This document shows positions 51,926 to 60,059 of a stretch of DNA of 64,000 nt, in pieces. How positions within the stretch are numbered: position 1 is the stretch's first letter; every line of letters starts with the position of its first letter. Position numbers and translations under genes: made by a program. Below the pieces are notes generated by a model. The model saw nothing but the letters and a program-made list of their open reading frames with translations, searched no databases and was not told the origin of the DNA. Source of the DNA: JAXLSZ01 sp046330315 (GTDB taxonomy: Bacteria; Actinomycetota; Thermoleophilia; Solirubrobacterales; 70-9); contig JAXLSZ010000009.1 in assembly GCA_046330315.1 (NCBI GenBank), positions 1 to 64,000 on the forward strand, given 5' to 3'.

Positions 51926-53571
51926 CTAGCCTCGATCCGCCGTTTTCGCAAGCGAGGGTGTGATCTCCTGGCTCTAGGCAGGTGAGGGTCAACAGTGCGG
52001 TGCCGAGGGACCCTCGGAATGGGCTCTTGCGGCGATCACGAGGCGCGGCGCCGTCCTTGAGGCAGGCTGACGCCGACCGCTCGACCCGGTGCGACGCGCG
52101 TGGTTGGTGGCGGCGAAGCGTGATCTATGGTCCTGCCGCCAGTGGCAGTGATCGCAGCCGCCGGAAGGCGGTGAGAAGTGCTGCGGCCCAGGGCCAGCTG
52201 CGCGCCAGGCGAAGCGTCGTCCGGCGGCCGGAACGGACGATCCGCCCGGCGACGTGGAGCAGCCGCTGGCGAAGCCGCTTCGGCTCGGCGAGCGAGAGCT
52301 CGCCGTCGAGGCAGAGGGCCCGCGCCTGCGCGAGCAGGTCCTGGGCGATCAGGGAGAGCTCGAGCCAGGCCTGGTTTGCGGCGAAGGCGCCGAAGGGCAG
52401 GTTTCGCATCCCGGTCTCCTTGCCGCAGCGGATCTCATCCTCGACCCGAGCGCGGCGGCGGTGGCGAAGCTCCAGCGCGGCGATCTCCGAGTCCTCCTGA
52501 TCGGTGAGAAAGCAGGTATGGCGGTAGCCCTCGGCGTCGAAGACCTCGAACTGGGCGCCGGGGTGGGGGCGCTCGCGCCGGCAGATGAGTCGTGTTCGCT
52601 CGGGCCAGGGAGCGAGATCCAGCTCCTCGGTCAACTCGGTGACCCAGGCGCCCTCGCGGGACTCCCCGTCGGCGTCGATCGCCTGCGCCCAAGCCGATTC
52701 GGGCAGCGCGAGGATCGCCGTGCGGACCCGCTCATCGACCTCGTAGCCGACCGAGAAGCGGATTGAGGCCGCGCGGCAGTCGGCGGTGAAGGCGTGGGTG
52801 GCGCCACCGACGTCGGCGCGAACCAGGATCTCGCGGTCGAGGTCCGGTTCGGGATCTGCTCGAGCGCCGCCTCGAGGACCTCGAAGTGATCGGCGGCGGT
52901 GTTCGAGCCGGCGTTGCCGGGGCGCAACTTCCCAGCGAGAGCTTCGCCGGCTGCTCGAGGTAGCAGAGCAGCGGGTGAAAGCCGAAGCCGCGCTTGTAGG
53001 TGCCGGCCGCCTGCTCCTTCTCGGAGTGAGCGTCGAGCAGGGTCGCGTCGATGTCGAGCGTGATCGTTTCGGGCCGGGCGCCGGCGTCCCAGGCCCTCGC
53101 CCTGGCGCTTGCCCGCGCCGCCCTGATCCGGTCGAGCCCCTCGGCGTCGATCGACTTGATCGCCCGGTGCGCGGTCGTCTGCGAGGCGACCGGGCCAAAG
53201 AGGACCTCCTGGCTGCGCAGGACGCCGAGGTCGGACGCAGTCGCCGCCGTCGGCGATCGAGACGGCGAGGTCGCGCAGGACGCGGCCGGGTCGTGGGCAG
53301 AGCGGCGCTCGCGGGTCGCCGCCATCGCCTCAGAGAGCGCCTTCGTCAGACCAGTGCGGTCGGCGAGCTCGGCGAGCAGAAACGCGCCGGCGTGGGAGAC
53401 GAGCCCGCCGCCGTCCGCCGTGACTTCTACGGTTCGGGCAGTCGCTTTAGCGTTCACCTTCCGGGTGTCCTCCAGGTCTTGAGAGTGGGACTTCAGCAAT
53501 CCGCATTCTCATGGGCCGGGAGGACGTTCCCGGGGGGCTTTGTCAGGCCGCTATCGGGGTTTCGAGGCTAG
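51926..53571. mobile_element. Decayed IS1380-family insertion sequence
   Basis: CTAGCCTCGA at 51926-51935 faces TCGAGGCTAG at 53562-53571. The 1.65-kb span fits the IS1380 family, and the interior encodes its transposase in broken frames. The left terminal repeat supplies the stop codon of the upstream delta-60 fragment. No target duplication was seen. Confidence 0.75.
52125..53499 (-). pseudogene. IS1380-family transposase, several frameshifts
   Basis: Reading from 53499 the protein begins like the family (GGGLVSHAGAFLLAELADRT), drops out of frame after HDP and returns at SDLGVLRSQEVLFGPVASQT, reaching GFHPLLCYLEQPA. It then changes frame to GNAGSNTAADHFEVLEAALE and again to REILVRADVGGATHAFTADC, with the C-terminal half (ERTRLICRRE, FLTDQEDSEIAALELRHRRR) in the third frame. 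At least four shifts make it inactive. Confidence 0.85.
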
Positions 53572-53618
53572 TGACCGCTGAGACACACCAAGTCGGCAAT
53601 CTGGCCCTGACCCGCTTT
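53572..53618 (+). pseudogene. Delta-60-repeat gene remnant between two IS elements
   Basis: The 47 nt read VTAETHQVGNLALTRF, matching the LALxRY motif that ends delta-60 units. It lies between the right end of the IS1380-type element and the left end of IS3-type element 2. Confidence 0.6.
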
Positions 53619-53650
53619 TGGAATTCCCCCGTTCCCACGGACACGCTTGA

Positions 53651-54544
53651 TTAGGTCGTTTCCTTCTTCATCTTGGTTGAGAGAGATTCTTCCTCAAACT
53701 GGCTGGGAGAGAGATAGCCAAGCGTGGAGTGCCTCCTTTCGCGGTTGTAGAAGACCTCGATGTAGTCGAAGAGGGCGCTGGCGAGCTCGCGCCTCGAGCG
53801 CCAGGGCCCGTGGCGGTAGACGAGCTCCTTCTTCAGGGTGGCGAAGAACGACTCGGCGACGGCGTTGTCGTAGCAGTCGCCCTTCGAGCCCATCGAGACC
53901 GCGATGCCGGCGTTGCGAGCAGCCTGGCCGAAGCCCAGCGAGACGTATTGGGAGCCCTGGTCGGAGTGGTGGACGAGCCCAGCGTCGGGCTGGCGGCGCG
54001 AAACGCCCATCTCGAGCGCGTCGACGACCAGCTCGGCGCGCATGTGCTCGGCCATCGACCAGCCGACGATCGAGCGGCTGAACGCGTCTTGGACCGCTCC
54101 CAGGTAAAGCCAGCCCTCCCAGGAGCGCAGGTAGGTGATGTCGGCGAGCCAGAGCAAGTTTGGCTGCGGCGGTTGGAAGTCGCGGCGGACCAGGTCATCG
54201 GCAATCCGGACGCCGGGAACCCGGATCGTGGTTCCCTTGCGGCGCCGCTTGATCAGGCCGGAGATGCCGGCCTCAGCCATCAGCCGCTCGACCCGCTTTC
54301 GCCCGACCCGGATCCCGTGGGTCATGCGCAGCTCGGCGTGGATGCGAGGGGCGCCGTAGACGCCCCTCGCCCCCTCGTGGATCTCTCTGATCAGCCCGGT
54401 CAGCTCGGCGTCGGCAAGGGCACGGGCCGACGGTCCGCGCCCCTCCCAGTCGTAATATCCCGAGCGCGAGACCCCGAGCAGCTCACACTGGATGGAGACC
54501 GGGAAGCTGGCCCTCTCCGCCGAGATCATCCGGTAGACGCTCAC
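53651..54544 (-). CDS. IS3-family transposase OrfB (DDE integrase core)
   Basis: The 297-residue product has FPVSIQCELLGVSRSGYYDW, IHEGARGVYGAPRIHAELRM, then the catalytic core: NLLWLADITYLRSWEGWLYL with Asp, LVHHSDQGSQYVSLGFGQAA with Asp, and CYDNAVAESFFATLKKELVY with Glu. HSTLGYLSPSQFEEE ends the domain. It is intact and shares a GTGA overlap with orfA. Confidence 0.93.
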   Translation of the reverse strand: MSVYRMISAERASFPVSIQCELLGVSRSGYYDWEGRGPSARALADAELTGLIREIHEGARGVYGAPRIHAELRMTHGIRVGRKRVERLMAEAGISGLIKRRRKGTTIRVPGVRIADDLVRRDFQPPQPNLLWLADITYLRSWEGWLYLGAVQDAFSRSIVGWSMAEHMRAELVVDALEMGVSRRQPDAGLVHHSDQGSQYVSLGFGQAARNAGIAVSMGSKGDCYDNAVAESFFATLKKELVYRHGPWRSRRELASALFDYIEVFYNRERRHSTLGYLSPSQFEEESLSTKMKKETT

Positions 54545-54843
54545 CGGGTCTCGGTCTCCCTTGCGAAGAAGGCCGCGGCTCGCTTGAGGATCTCCCGTTC
54601 TTGTTTGAGGCGGGCGTTCTCCTTGCGCAGCCGCCGCAGCTCCTCACGTTCCTCGGAGCTGAGGCCCTCGCGCTCTCCGACGTCGATCTCATGCTGCTTG
54701 TTCCAGCTGCGCAGCGACTCGACGGCGATGCCCAGCTCCTCGGCGATCTGCTTCAGACCCTTGCCCGAGGAGCGGTATAGCTCGACAGCCTCGCGGCGGA
54801 ACTCAGGCGGATATGGCCCGCGTCCCCTCCGGCTCTTCTCCAT
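54541..54843 (-). CDS. IS3-family OrfA (HTH protein)
   Basis: The 100-residue product has the HTH (YPPEFRREAVELYRSSGKGL, then IAEELGIAVESLRSWNKQHE) and a leucine zipper (EELRRLRKENARLKQEREIL). Stop and the OrfB GTG overlap by four bases. Confidence 0.92.
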   Translation of the reverse strand: MEKSRRGRGPYPPEFRREAVELYRSSGKGLKQIAEELGIAVESLRSWNKQHEIDVGEREGLSSEEREELRRLRKENARLKQEREILKRAAAFFARETETR

Positions 54844-54912
54844 CGCTGGACATCCTTCCTGCCGGGGCAGACGCCCCAGCGCTCAGGTGTCCGTCAAACC
54901 GGGGGAATTCCA

Positions 54913-56144
54913 GTCCGCTTGCGATTGCTCGCTACGGACAGAACGGCGATCTCGACAGCAAGTTCGGGAGCGGGGGTCTGGCCGAGGGCTACCCGCTCGC
55001 CGGCATCGGGATCTCGATCGCCGTTCAACCGGACGGGCGAATTCTGGCCACGGGCGTCGCCGTGCTCAACCCCTCCTCTGCGCGCGGCACCTGCATAGTG
55101 CTGATTCGCCGCAATCCGAGCGGCGTCCCCGATTCGCGCTTCGGAAGGGGTCCTCCGGGGCGGGTCCACACCTGCATGTGGGTGCATCAGACCCTGCGCG
55201 CGGGGCTTGAAGGTCAATCGGTCCTAGTCGGAGGGGACCGGAAGATCATCGTCGGCGGTGTAGCCCGCTACGGCAACAGCCGCTCCACCGGCATCGTCGT
55301 CCGCTACAAGCCCGACGGGCGCAATGATCCGAGCTTCTCCGGGGATCGTCGGACCCGCTCGTGGCGAAAGGGGGCGATCGAAATCGGAGCGCCCGGCCAA
55401 CGTGAGAGCAGCATCTCCGAGGTGAAGCTCGCAGGCCGGGGGAAGATCCTCGTCAGCGGCCAGTACGGCGGCCGCTTCCTCCTCGCGCGGCTGAACCGAA
55501 ACGGCAGCCTCGACCGCAGCTTCGGCCGCAAAGGGATCACGACGACCGACGTCGACGGCGCCAAGAAATGCGCCTGCTCGTTTGGCCGCGGGATGGCGAT
55601 CGACCGCCACCGGCGCATCCTGGCTGTTGGCTATTACCCCAATCACATCGCGCTGGTGCGCTACCACCGCGACGGCAGGCTTGACCGAAGCTTCGGGCGC
55701 AAAGGCATCGTGCGCACCAAGCTGGGCCAGCGCGCGCGAGCCTTCCGGGTCGCCGTCCAGCACGATGGCCGGATCGTCGTCGCCGCCGAGTCCGACGGGC
55801 GCTTCACGGTCGTCCGCTACAGGGCCGGCGGCCACCTCGACCAAAGCTTCTTCGGCGACGGTGTCTACGCCACCAAGTTCTTCGGCGGCCAGGACAGCGT
55901 CGCCTACGACCTCCTCATCGACGGCAAGGGCCGGATCGTCGCAAGCGGCGGCGGCCCGAACCTCGGTCAGTTCGTGCTGCTGCGCTTCCTTCAGGGCCCC
56001 GCGCCCAGGGTCGGCCAAGAGCCGACTCACACCGGAGTCCCGCGCGCCGGCTTCATCAACCTGGCAAAGTTCGTCACTGAGATCTTCAGTATCGGCCTCG
56101 CGATCACGGAGATCCCGGGCAAGATCGTCGACGCCGTCCGTTAG
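54913..56144 (+). pseudogene. Delta-60-repeat protein, C-terminal part cut by IS3-type element 2
   Basis: The frame enters from inside the IS and continues with intact delta-60 units: LAIARYGQNGDLDSKFGSGG, GIVVRYKPDGRNDPSFSGDR, LLARLNRNGSLDRSFGRKG, LVRYHRDGRLDRSFGRKGI, TVVRYRAGGHLDQSFFGDG. It ends with a short helical tail (FINLAKFVTEIFSIGLAI). There is no signal peptide or own start, and the open frame starting at 54813 within the IS is chimeric. It probably was one gene of about 2.5 kb with the 50646 fragment. Confidence 0.8.
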
Positions 56145-56900
56145 CGCCCTGCCCCCAAGATTTGAGACAAGCATCCTCCTCCTGCTTCAGTTCCTTGACC
56201 GACACTCAGCGCGAACTTCTGCGCTCGAGCTGAGGGCACCCACCCAGGCCACCGCCCCCACGCGCGAACCCCGCCAACCGCCGAACCTCTCACGCACCAT
56301 CACTTCGCAGTGAGAGCCACCAACTCGGACCGCAAGCCCACAACCGCCAGCGGAAGGGTTCCGCAAGGCCAACAAGCCAAGCTCAACCGCCCGCCACCGC
56401 CACCGCCACCGCCTCACCCCCTCACACAGTTGCACCCGTGGTGCATTGTCAACGCGTATACGACAGAGACCTTGATGGGGAATCGACGAAAGTGGAGGCG
56501 TCAGGCCAAGAGGAGGCCCTCGGGATCAGACGGATCCGGTGAGCGTGACCACATGGGCGGGTCCACGTCACAGACGCCGTCTGGGCCGAATTCCGCGCTG
56601 CCTCTGGTCCGATCCCGATCAGCGTCATTCTCGGTCGACTGGTGGAGCGGGAGGTTGACGGTATCGATCGCGGCGGCTCCGGGAGGGAACGCTTGACGAT
56701 CAGGAGGTGGTCGAGGCGTTGGAACGGGCTCGTGACCTGCACGGCGACATCGCCGCCGTTGTCGCTCGCCTCGAGCAGCGCTTGGCAACGGGTCCTCCGA
56801 GCGCCGGCGAACCGGGCAAACCCGAATTCCGCTGACTCGCCGGCGGGCTCGAAGCGATCCGACGCATTCGGCTCGCTTCAACGACAGATGCAGATGAAAC
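56145..56900. other. Island non-coding region with a decayed gene remnant
   Basis: No intact gene in 756 nt. At 56429-56443 TGCACC-CGT-GGTGCA is a perfect small palindrome, followed by a possible -10 (TATACG). From about 56561, VTDAVWAEFRAASGPIPISV and LGRLVEREVDGIDR read in one frame, then LDDQEVVEALERARDLHGDI continues in another to a stop at 56835. This looks like a small frameshifted gene with no start left. Confidence 0.5.
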
Positions 56901-57206
56901 GTGCGCCTGCGCGACGAGGAAACAAATCTCGAAGCACTCCTCTCACCCGAGGAGGTCGCTCGCGCCTGCGGCCTTTCACGGCGGGCCGTCGACCGGGCGA
57001 TCGCGCGGGGTGAACTTCGTGCCGCGCGTTTGTGCAATCGGCTGCGGGTGCGACCGGCCGAGCTTGACCGCTGGATCTCCGAGCAGGCCGCTGAGCCCAC
57101 TGCGGTCAACGTGACCTCGATGTCTCCGGGCCGTGCTGCTCCGCGCGGTAGCTTGAGAGCCATGCCCGATGAGACTTCAAGTCAGGAGCCGGCTCGTGAG
57201 CGTTGA
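56901..57206 (+). CDS. Excisionase-like HTH protein
   Basis: The 101-residue product starts at GTG and has a MerR/excisionase-type helix-turn-helix: LEALLSPEEVARACGLSRRA, VDRAIARGELRAARLCNRLR, VRPAELDRWISEQ. This is the common HTH_17 form in Xis proteins of actinobacterial integrative elements. It overlaps the integrase start. No ribosome site stands out before the GTG. It probably directs excision or regulates the integrase. Confidence 0.8.
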   Translation: MRLRDEETNLEALLSPEEVARACGLSRRAVDRAIARGELRAARLCNRLRVRPAELDRWISEQAAEPTAVNVTSMSPGRAAPRGSLRAMPDETSSQEPARER

Positions 57207-58479
57207 GCGGGTCGAACGCAAGGGCGGCGTCGTTTGGCGGGTCCGATGGCGCGACGAGCTCGGTCGCGAGCGGTCCAAGGTGATCGGCCGAAAGCGCGAT
57301 GCGGATGCCCTCGAAGCCGAGATCGTGCGGCGCAAACGGACCGGCGAGCTCGATCTGCTGACCGGCGGCAAGGAAACGCTCGCCGAGTTCGGGCAAGAGT
57401 GGTGGCGCCTCTACGCGGTGCCAAATCTCGGAATCCGAACGCAGCGGAGCTACGCCGGCCTCTGGGACCGGCACGTGTTGCCCCGTCTGGGTGAGATGCG
57501 TTTGCACAGCATCAATCCCGAGGTCATCGAGCGCTACCGGGCGGAGCTCGAAGCTGCCGGTGTCGGGCAGCCGACCGTCTACCGCGCTCTGGCCCTGCTC
57601 CAAGGTGCGCTGCAAAGAGCGGTCGAGTGGCGGCGGATCGGGCAGAACCCGGTGAAGGCGGTTCGCAAGCCCAGCGTTCGGCGTTACAGAGAGGTGCGCC
57701 CTCTGGCCCCGCTCGTCGTGGAGCAGCTGCGCGCCGCGGCTGCCAGCCGGGAGCGCCATGGCGAGCGCGACGCCACCCTGATCAGTGTCCTCGCCTACGC
57801 CGGCCTTCGCCCGCAGGAGGCGCTTGCCCTCGATTGGGGCGATGTCCGCGATCGGACGCTGCTGATCGAGAAGGCCAGCGACGGACAAGGCGGCGTCAAG
57901 TCAACGAAGACGCGTCACTCGCGCACCGTCAGGCTGCTCGCGCCGCTCACCGCCGACCTGCTCGAGTGGCGGCTGCGCAGCGGGCGCGCGAGCGACGCGG
58001 CGCTCGTGTTCCCCAACCTCCAAGGCGGCGTCTGGAACGACCGGGCTTGGCAGACCTGGCATCGGGACGCATGGCAGCCGGCTTGCCGCGCGATCGGCCT
58101 CGAGGGAGTGCGGCCCTACGACCTCCGCCACAGCTTCGTCTCGCTGCTGATCGACGAGGGACGCAGTGTCGTCGACGTCGCCCGCCAGGCCGGTCACTCG
58201 CCGACGATGACCCTCGACGTCTACTCTCATGTCTTCGACGAATTCGATCCGACCGAGCGCGTAGCAGCCGAGGAAACGATCAGCCAGGCACGAGCCGATG
58301 TGTCCGGATTGTGTCCGCCTAGCGTTGGGCGGGTGGACGAGACACAGGAAACCCCTGCAAACGGCTACAGCCCCATCTGCTTGCCGAGGATCTCCTTCAT
58401 GATCTCGTCGGTGCCGCCGCCGATCGGGCCGAGGCGGGCGTCGCGCAGGGCGCGCTCGATCCCGTACTCGCGCATGTAG
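57196..58479 (+). CDS. Tyrosine recombinase (island integrase)
   Basis: GTG 57196 was preferred to ATG 57169 for its AGGAG site; the frame has 427 codons. The N-terminal arm (RVERKGGVVWRVRWRDELGR) is followed by a core-binding SAM-like domain and the catalytic domain: AYAGLRPQEALALDWGD (first Arg), DLRHSFVSLLIDEGRSV (HxxR), GHSPTMTLDVYSHVF (His and Tyr). The final 38 codons lie in the 38-bp attachment repeat and antisense to the acyl-CoA dehydrogenase gene. In the excised circle the same frame would instead end with RLASEQGGHARSGEG, then EQLELFGHDSDDQP. Confidence 0.93.
   Translation: MSVERVERKGGVVWRVRWRDELGRERSKVIGRKRDADALEAEIVRRKRTGELDLLTGGKETLAEFGQEWWRLYAVPNLGIRTQRSYAGLWDRHVLPRLGEMRLHSINPEVIERYRAELEAAGVGQPTVYRALALLQGALQRAVEWRRIGQNPVKAVRKPSVRRYREVRPLAPLVVEQLRAAAASRERHGERDATLISVLAYAGLRPQEALALDWGDVRDRTLLIEKASDGQGGVKSTKTRHSRTVRLLAPLTADLLEWRLRSGRASDAALVFPNLQGGVWNDRAWQTWHRDAWQPACRAIGLEGVRPYDLRHSFVSLLIDEGRSVVDVARQAGHSPTMTLDVYSHVFDEFDPTERVAAEETISQARADVSGLCPPSVGRVDETQETPANGYSPICLPRISFMISSVPPPIGPRRASRRARSIPYSRM
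58297..58318. repeat. Right arm-type repeat of the integrase
   Basis: GATGTGTCCG, two bases, TTGTGTCCGC, inside the 3' part of the integrase gene and 47 nt from the right attachment repeat. It pairs with 48100-48121. Confidence 0.55.
58365..58402. repeat. attR of the island, 38-bp direct repeat
   Basis: Identical to 47947-47984. It is the intact 3' end of the acyl-CoA dehydrogenase gene (KEILGKQMGL and stop on the reverse strand). Integration therefore left that gene functional. Confidence 0.9.
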
Positions 58480-59543
58480 CCGTAGCCGCCGTGGATCTGC
58501 AGCGCCTCGTCGCAGATCTCGACCAGACCGCGCTGGGAGAAGAGCTTGGCCATCGTCACCTCGCGGATGCAGTCCTGGCCGGTGTGGAAGAGGCGCAGGG
58601 CGTCGTAGGTGAGGGCGCGGGCGGCCTCGGCGCGGGTCGCCATCTCGGCGACCTTGTGGCGGATCGCCTGGAACTTCCCGATCGGCCGCCCGAACGCCTC
58701 GCGCTCCTTCGCGTAGGCGACCGTCGCCTCGATCACCCGCTGCATGCCGCCGACCGCGCCGATCGCCATCAGCAGCCGCTCCCAGGCGAAGTTGGCCATG
58801 ATCAGCGCGAAGCCGCCGTTCTCGGTGCCCAGCAGGTTCTCGGCGGGCACCTCGACGTCGGTGAAGGCCAGCTCGCCGGTGTCGGATGAGTGCCATCCCA
58901 TCTTCTCCAGCTTGCTGACCACCTGGTAGCCGGGCATCTCGCGCTCGAGGACGAGAAATGAGATGCCGCCGTGACCGCCCTCCTCGGTGGTCTTGCAGGC
59001 GCAGACCAGGAAGTCGGCGCGGACGCCGTTGGTGATGAAGGTTTTTGCGCCGTTGACCACGTAGCCGCCGTTCACCCGCCGCGCTCGGGTGCGGATCCCC
59101 GCCACGTCGGATCCGGCGCCGGGCTCGGTGATGCCCAGGGCGCCGATCTTCTCGCCGCTGATCCCGGGGACGATCCAGCGCTGGCGCTGCTCCTCGGTGC
59201 CGAAGGTGAAGATCGGCGGCATCGCGATCGAGGCGTGGGCGTTGATCCCTGCGCCGACCCCCCCGGAGGCGCCCGACCGGGAGAGCTCCTCGACCCAGAC
59301 CGCGTCGTGGAGGTGGTCGCCGCCCTGCCCGCCGTACTCCTCGGGGAACTTCAGCCCCAGGAAGCCAAGCTCGCCACAGCGGGCGAACAGCTCGCGGGGG
59401 AACTCCCGCGCCGCCTCCCACTCCTCGACGTGGGGGGCGATCTCGGCGGTGACGAAGCGGCGCACCGTCTCGCGAAGCTCGGAGTGCTCCTCGGTGAATG
59501 GCGGCAGGATCGCCCGCTCGCCCGAGTCGCGGATCACGCTCAC
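58365..59543 (-). CDS. Acyl-CoA dehydrogenase (island target gene)
   Basis: The 392 residues start at GTG 59543, overlapping the SnoaL-like stop (GTGA). Motifs: FLGLKFPEEYGGQGGDHLHD, ALGITEPGAGSDVAGIRTRA for FAD and substrate, KTFITNGVRADFLVCACKTT, YAKEREAFGRPIGKFQAIRH and QIHGGYGYMREYGIERALRD. No Glu base could be fixed by eye. It oxidises acyl-CoA in the cytoplasm. The 3' end is the island attachment site. Confidence 0.93.
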   Translation of the reverse strand: MSVIRDSGERAILPPFTEEHSELRETVRRFVTAEIAPHVEEWEAAREFPRELFARCGELGFLGLKFPEEYGGQGGDHLHDAVWVEELSRSGASGGVGAGINAHASIAMPPIFTFGTEEQRQRWIVPGISGEKIGALGITEPGAGSDVAGIRTRARRVNGGYVVNGAKTFITNGVRADFLVCACKTTEEGGHGGISFLVLEREMPGYQVVSKLEKMGWHSSDTGELAFTDVEVPAENLLGTENGGFALIMANFAWERLLMAIGAVGGMQRVIEATVAYAKEREAFGRPIGKFQAIRHKVAEMATRAEAARALTYDALRLFHTGQDCIREVTMAKLFSQRGLVEICDEALQIHGGYGYMREYGIERALRDARLGPIGGGTDEIMKEILGKQMGL

Positions 59544-60013
59544 GGGTCTTGCGGCACCTTCGCCGGCGCCCGCCAGTCCTCGAGCATCGTGTGGCCGCGG
59601 CCGGCGTGGTCGAAGCCGAGCAGGTCGCCCTGGGGGTTCTTCTTTCCCCCGTGGTGGTAGGCGCGGACCTCGCAGATCAGCCCGTCTCGGAAGCGGAACC
59701 ACTCGGTCCCGCGGTCGAGGCGCCTGGCGCCCGAGCGTGGGTCGCGCCAGGTCATCGACCACTCGATCGCGACCTCGGGCTCCGCGGTGCCGTCGCCCGG
59801 CTCGGCCGACTCGATCCCGTGCTCGAGGTGCCACTGGGCATCGATGTTCGCCACAGCCCAGGCTGCGTACTCGGCGATCTTCGGGCCTCCCTCGTGAGGG
59901 CCCAGCCGCGTGTAGTAATGGACGGCGTCCTCGGTGAAGTGGGCGGCGACGCGGTCGGCGTCGCCGCTGTTGAGCGCCTCGTAGTAGGAGCGGACGTGGT
60001 CGAGTGCGGTCAT
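59540..60013 (-). CDS. SnoaL-like (nuclear transport factor 2 fold) protein
   Basis: The 157-residue protein has the small cone-shaped fold pattern: DHVRSYYEALNSGDADRVAA, HFTEDAVHYYTRLGPHEGG, RGTEWFRFRDGLICEVRAYH. Members act as isomerases, hydroxylases or binding proteins, and no specific reaction can be named. It is co-translated with the downstream acyl-CoA dehydrogenase (GTGA overlap). Confidence 0.83.
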   Translation of the reverse strand: MTALDHVRSYYEALNSGDADRVAAHFTEDAVHYYTRLGPHEGGPKIAEYAAWAVANIDAQWHLEHGIESAEPGDGTAEPEVAIEWSMTWRDPRSGARRLDRGTEWFRFRDGLICEVRAYHHGGKKNPQGDLLGFDHAGRGHTMLEDWRAPAKVPQDP

Positions 60014-60059
60014 CGGGGCCGGGGCCTCCTCTGCCGCCGGGAGCAGCCCACCGGCCCCC

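Larger units (their letters stand above)
53619..54912. mobile_element. IS3-family insertion sequence 2
   Basis: Terminal inverted repeats begin TGGAATTCCCCCG and end CGGGGGAATTCCA, with ACGGACAC matched a few bases further in. Ends are TG...CA as in the family; length 1,294 bp. Left flank TTT and right flank GTC give no target duplication, suggesting later deletion or recombination. Confidence 0.88.
47947..58402. mobile_element. Integrative element of about 10.4 kb in an acyl-CoA dehydrogenase gene
   Basis: Thirty-eight-bp perfect direct repeats bound it. A tyrosine integrase with an excisionase-like gene lies at the right end, directly at the attachment site. Cargo: hicBA remnant, a RibD/DHFR-like reductase, two IS3-type elements, one decayed IS1380-type element and pieces of a delta-60-repeat protein. 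Inside, codon use is less GC-extreme in places than in the host genes. One repeat plus the interior is 10,418 bp. Confidence 0.85.

Noticed and set aside
54813..54912. Start of the C-terminal delta-60 gene at ATG 54813
   Set aside because: That ATG lies inside the insertion sequence, antisense to orfA; the real gene start was lost upstream.
53616..54915. Target-site duplication around IS3-type element 2
   Set aside because: Left flank TTT and right flank GTC do not match; the flanks are different repeat units of the target gene.
56187..56435. Small reverse-strand gene downstream of the delta-60 fragment
   Set aside because: The translation is Arg/Trp/Gly low complexity from a CCACCG repeat, with no ribosome site.
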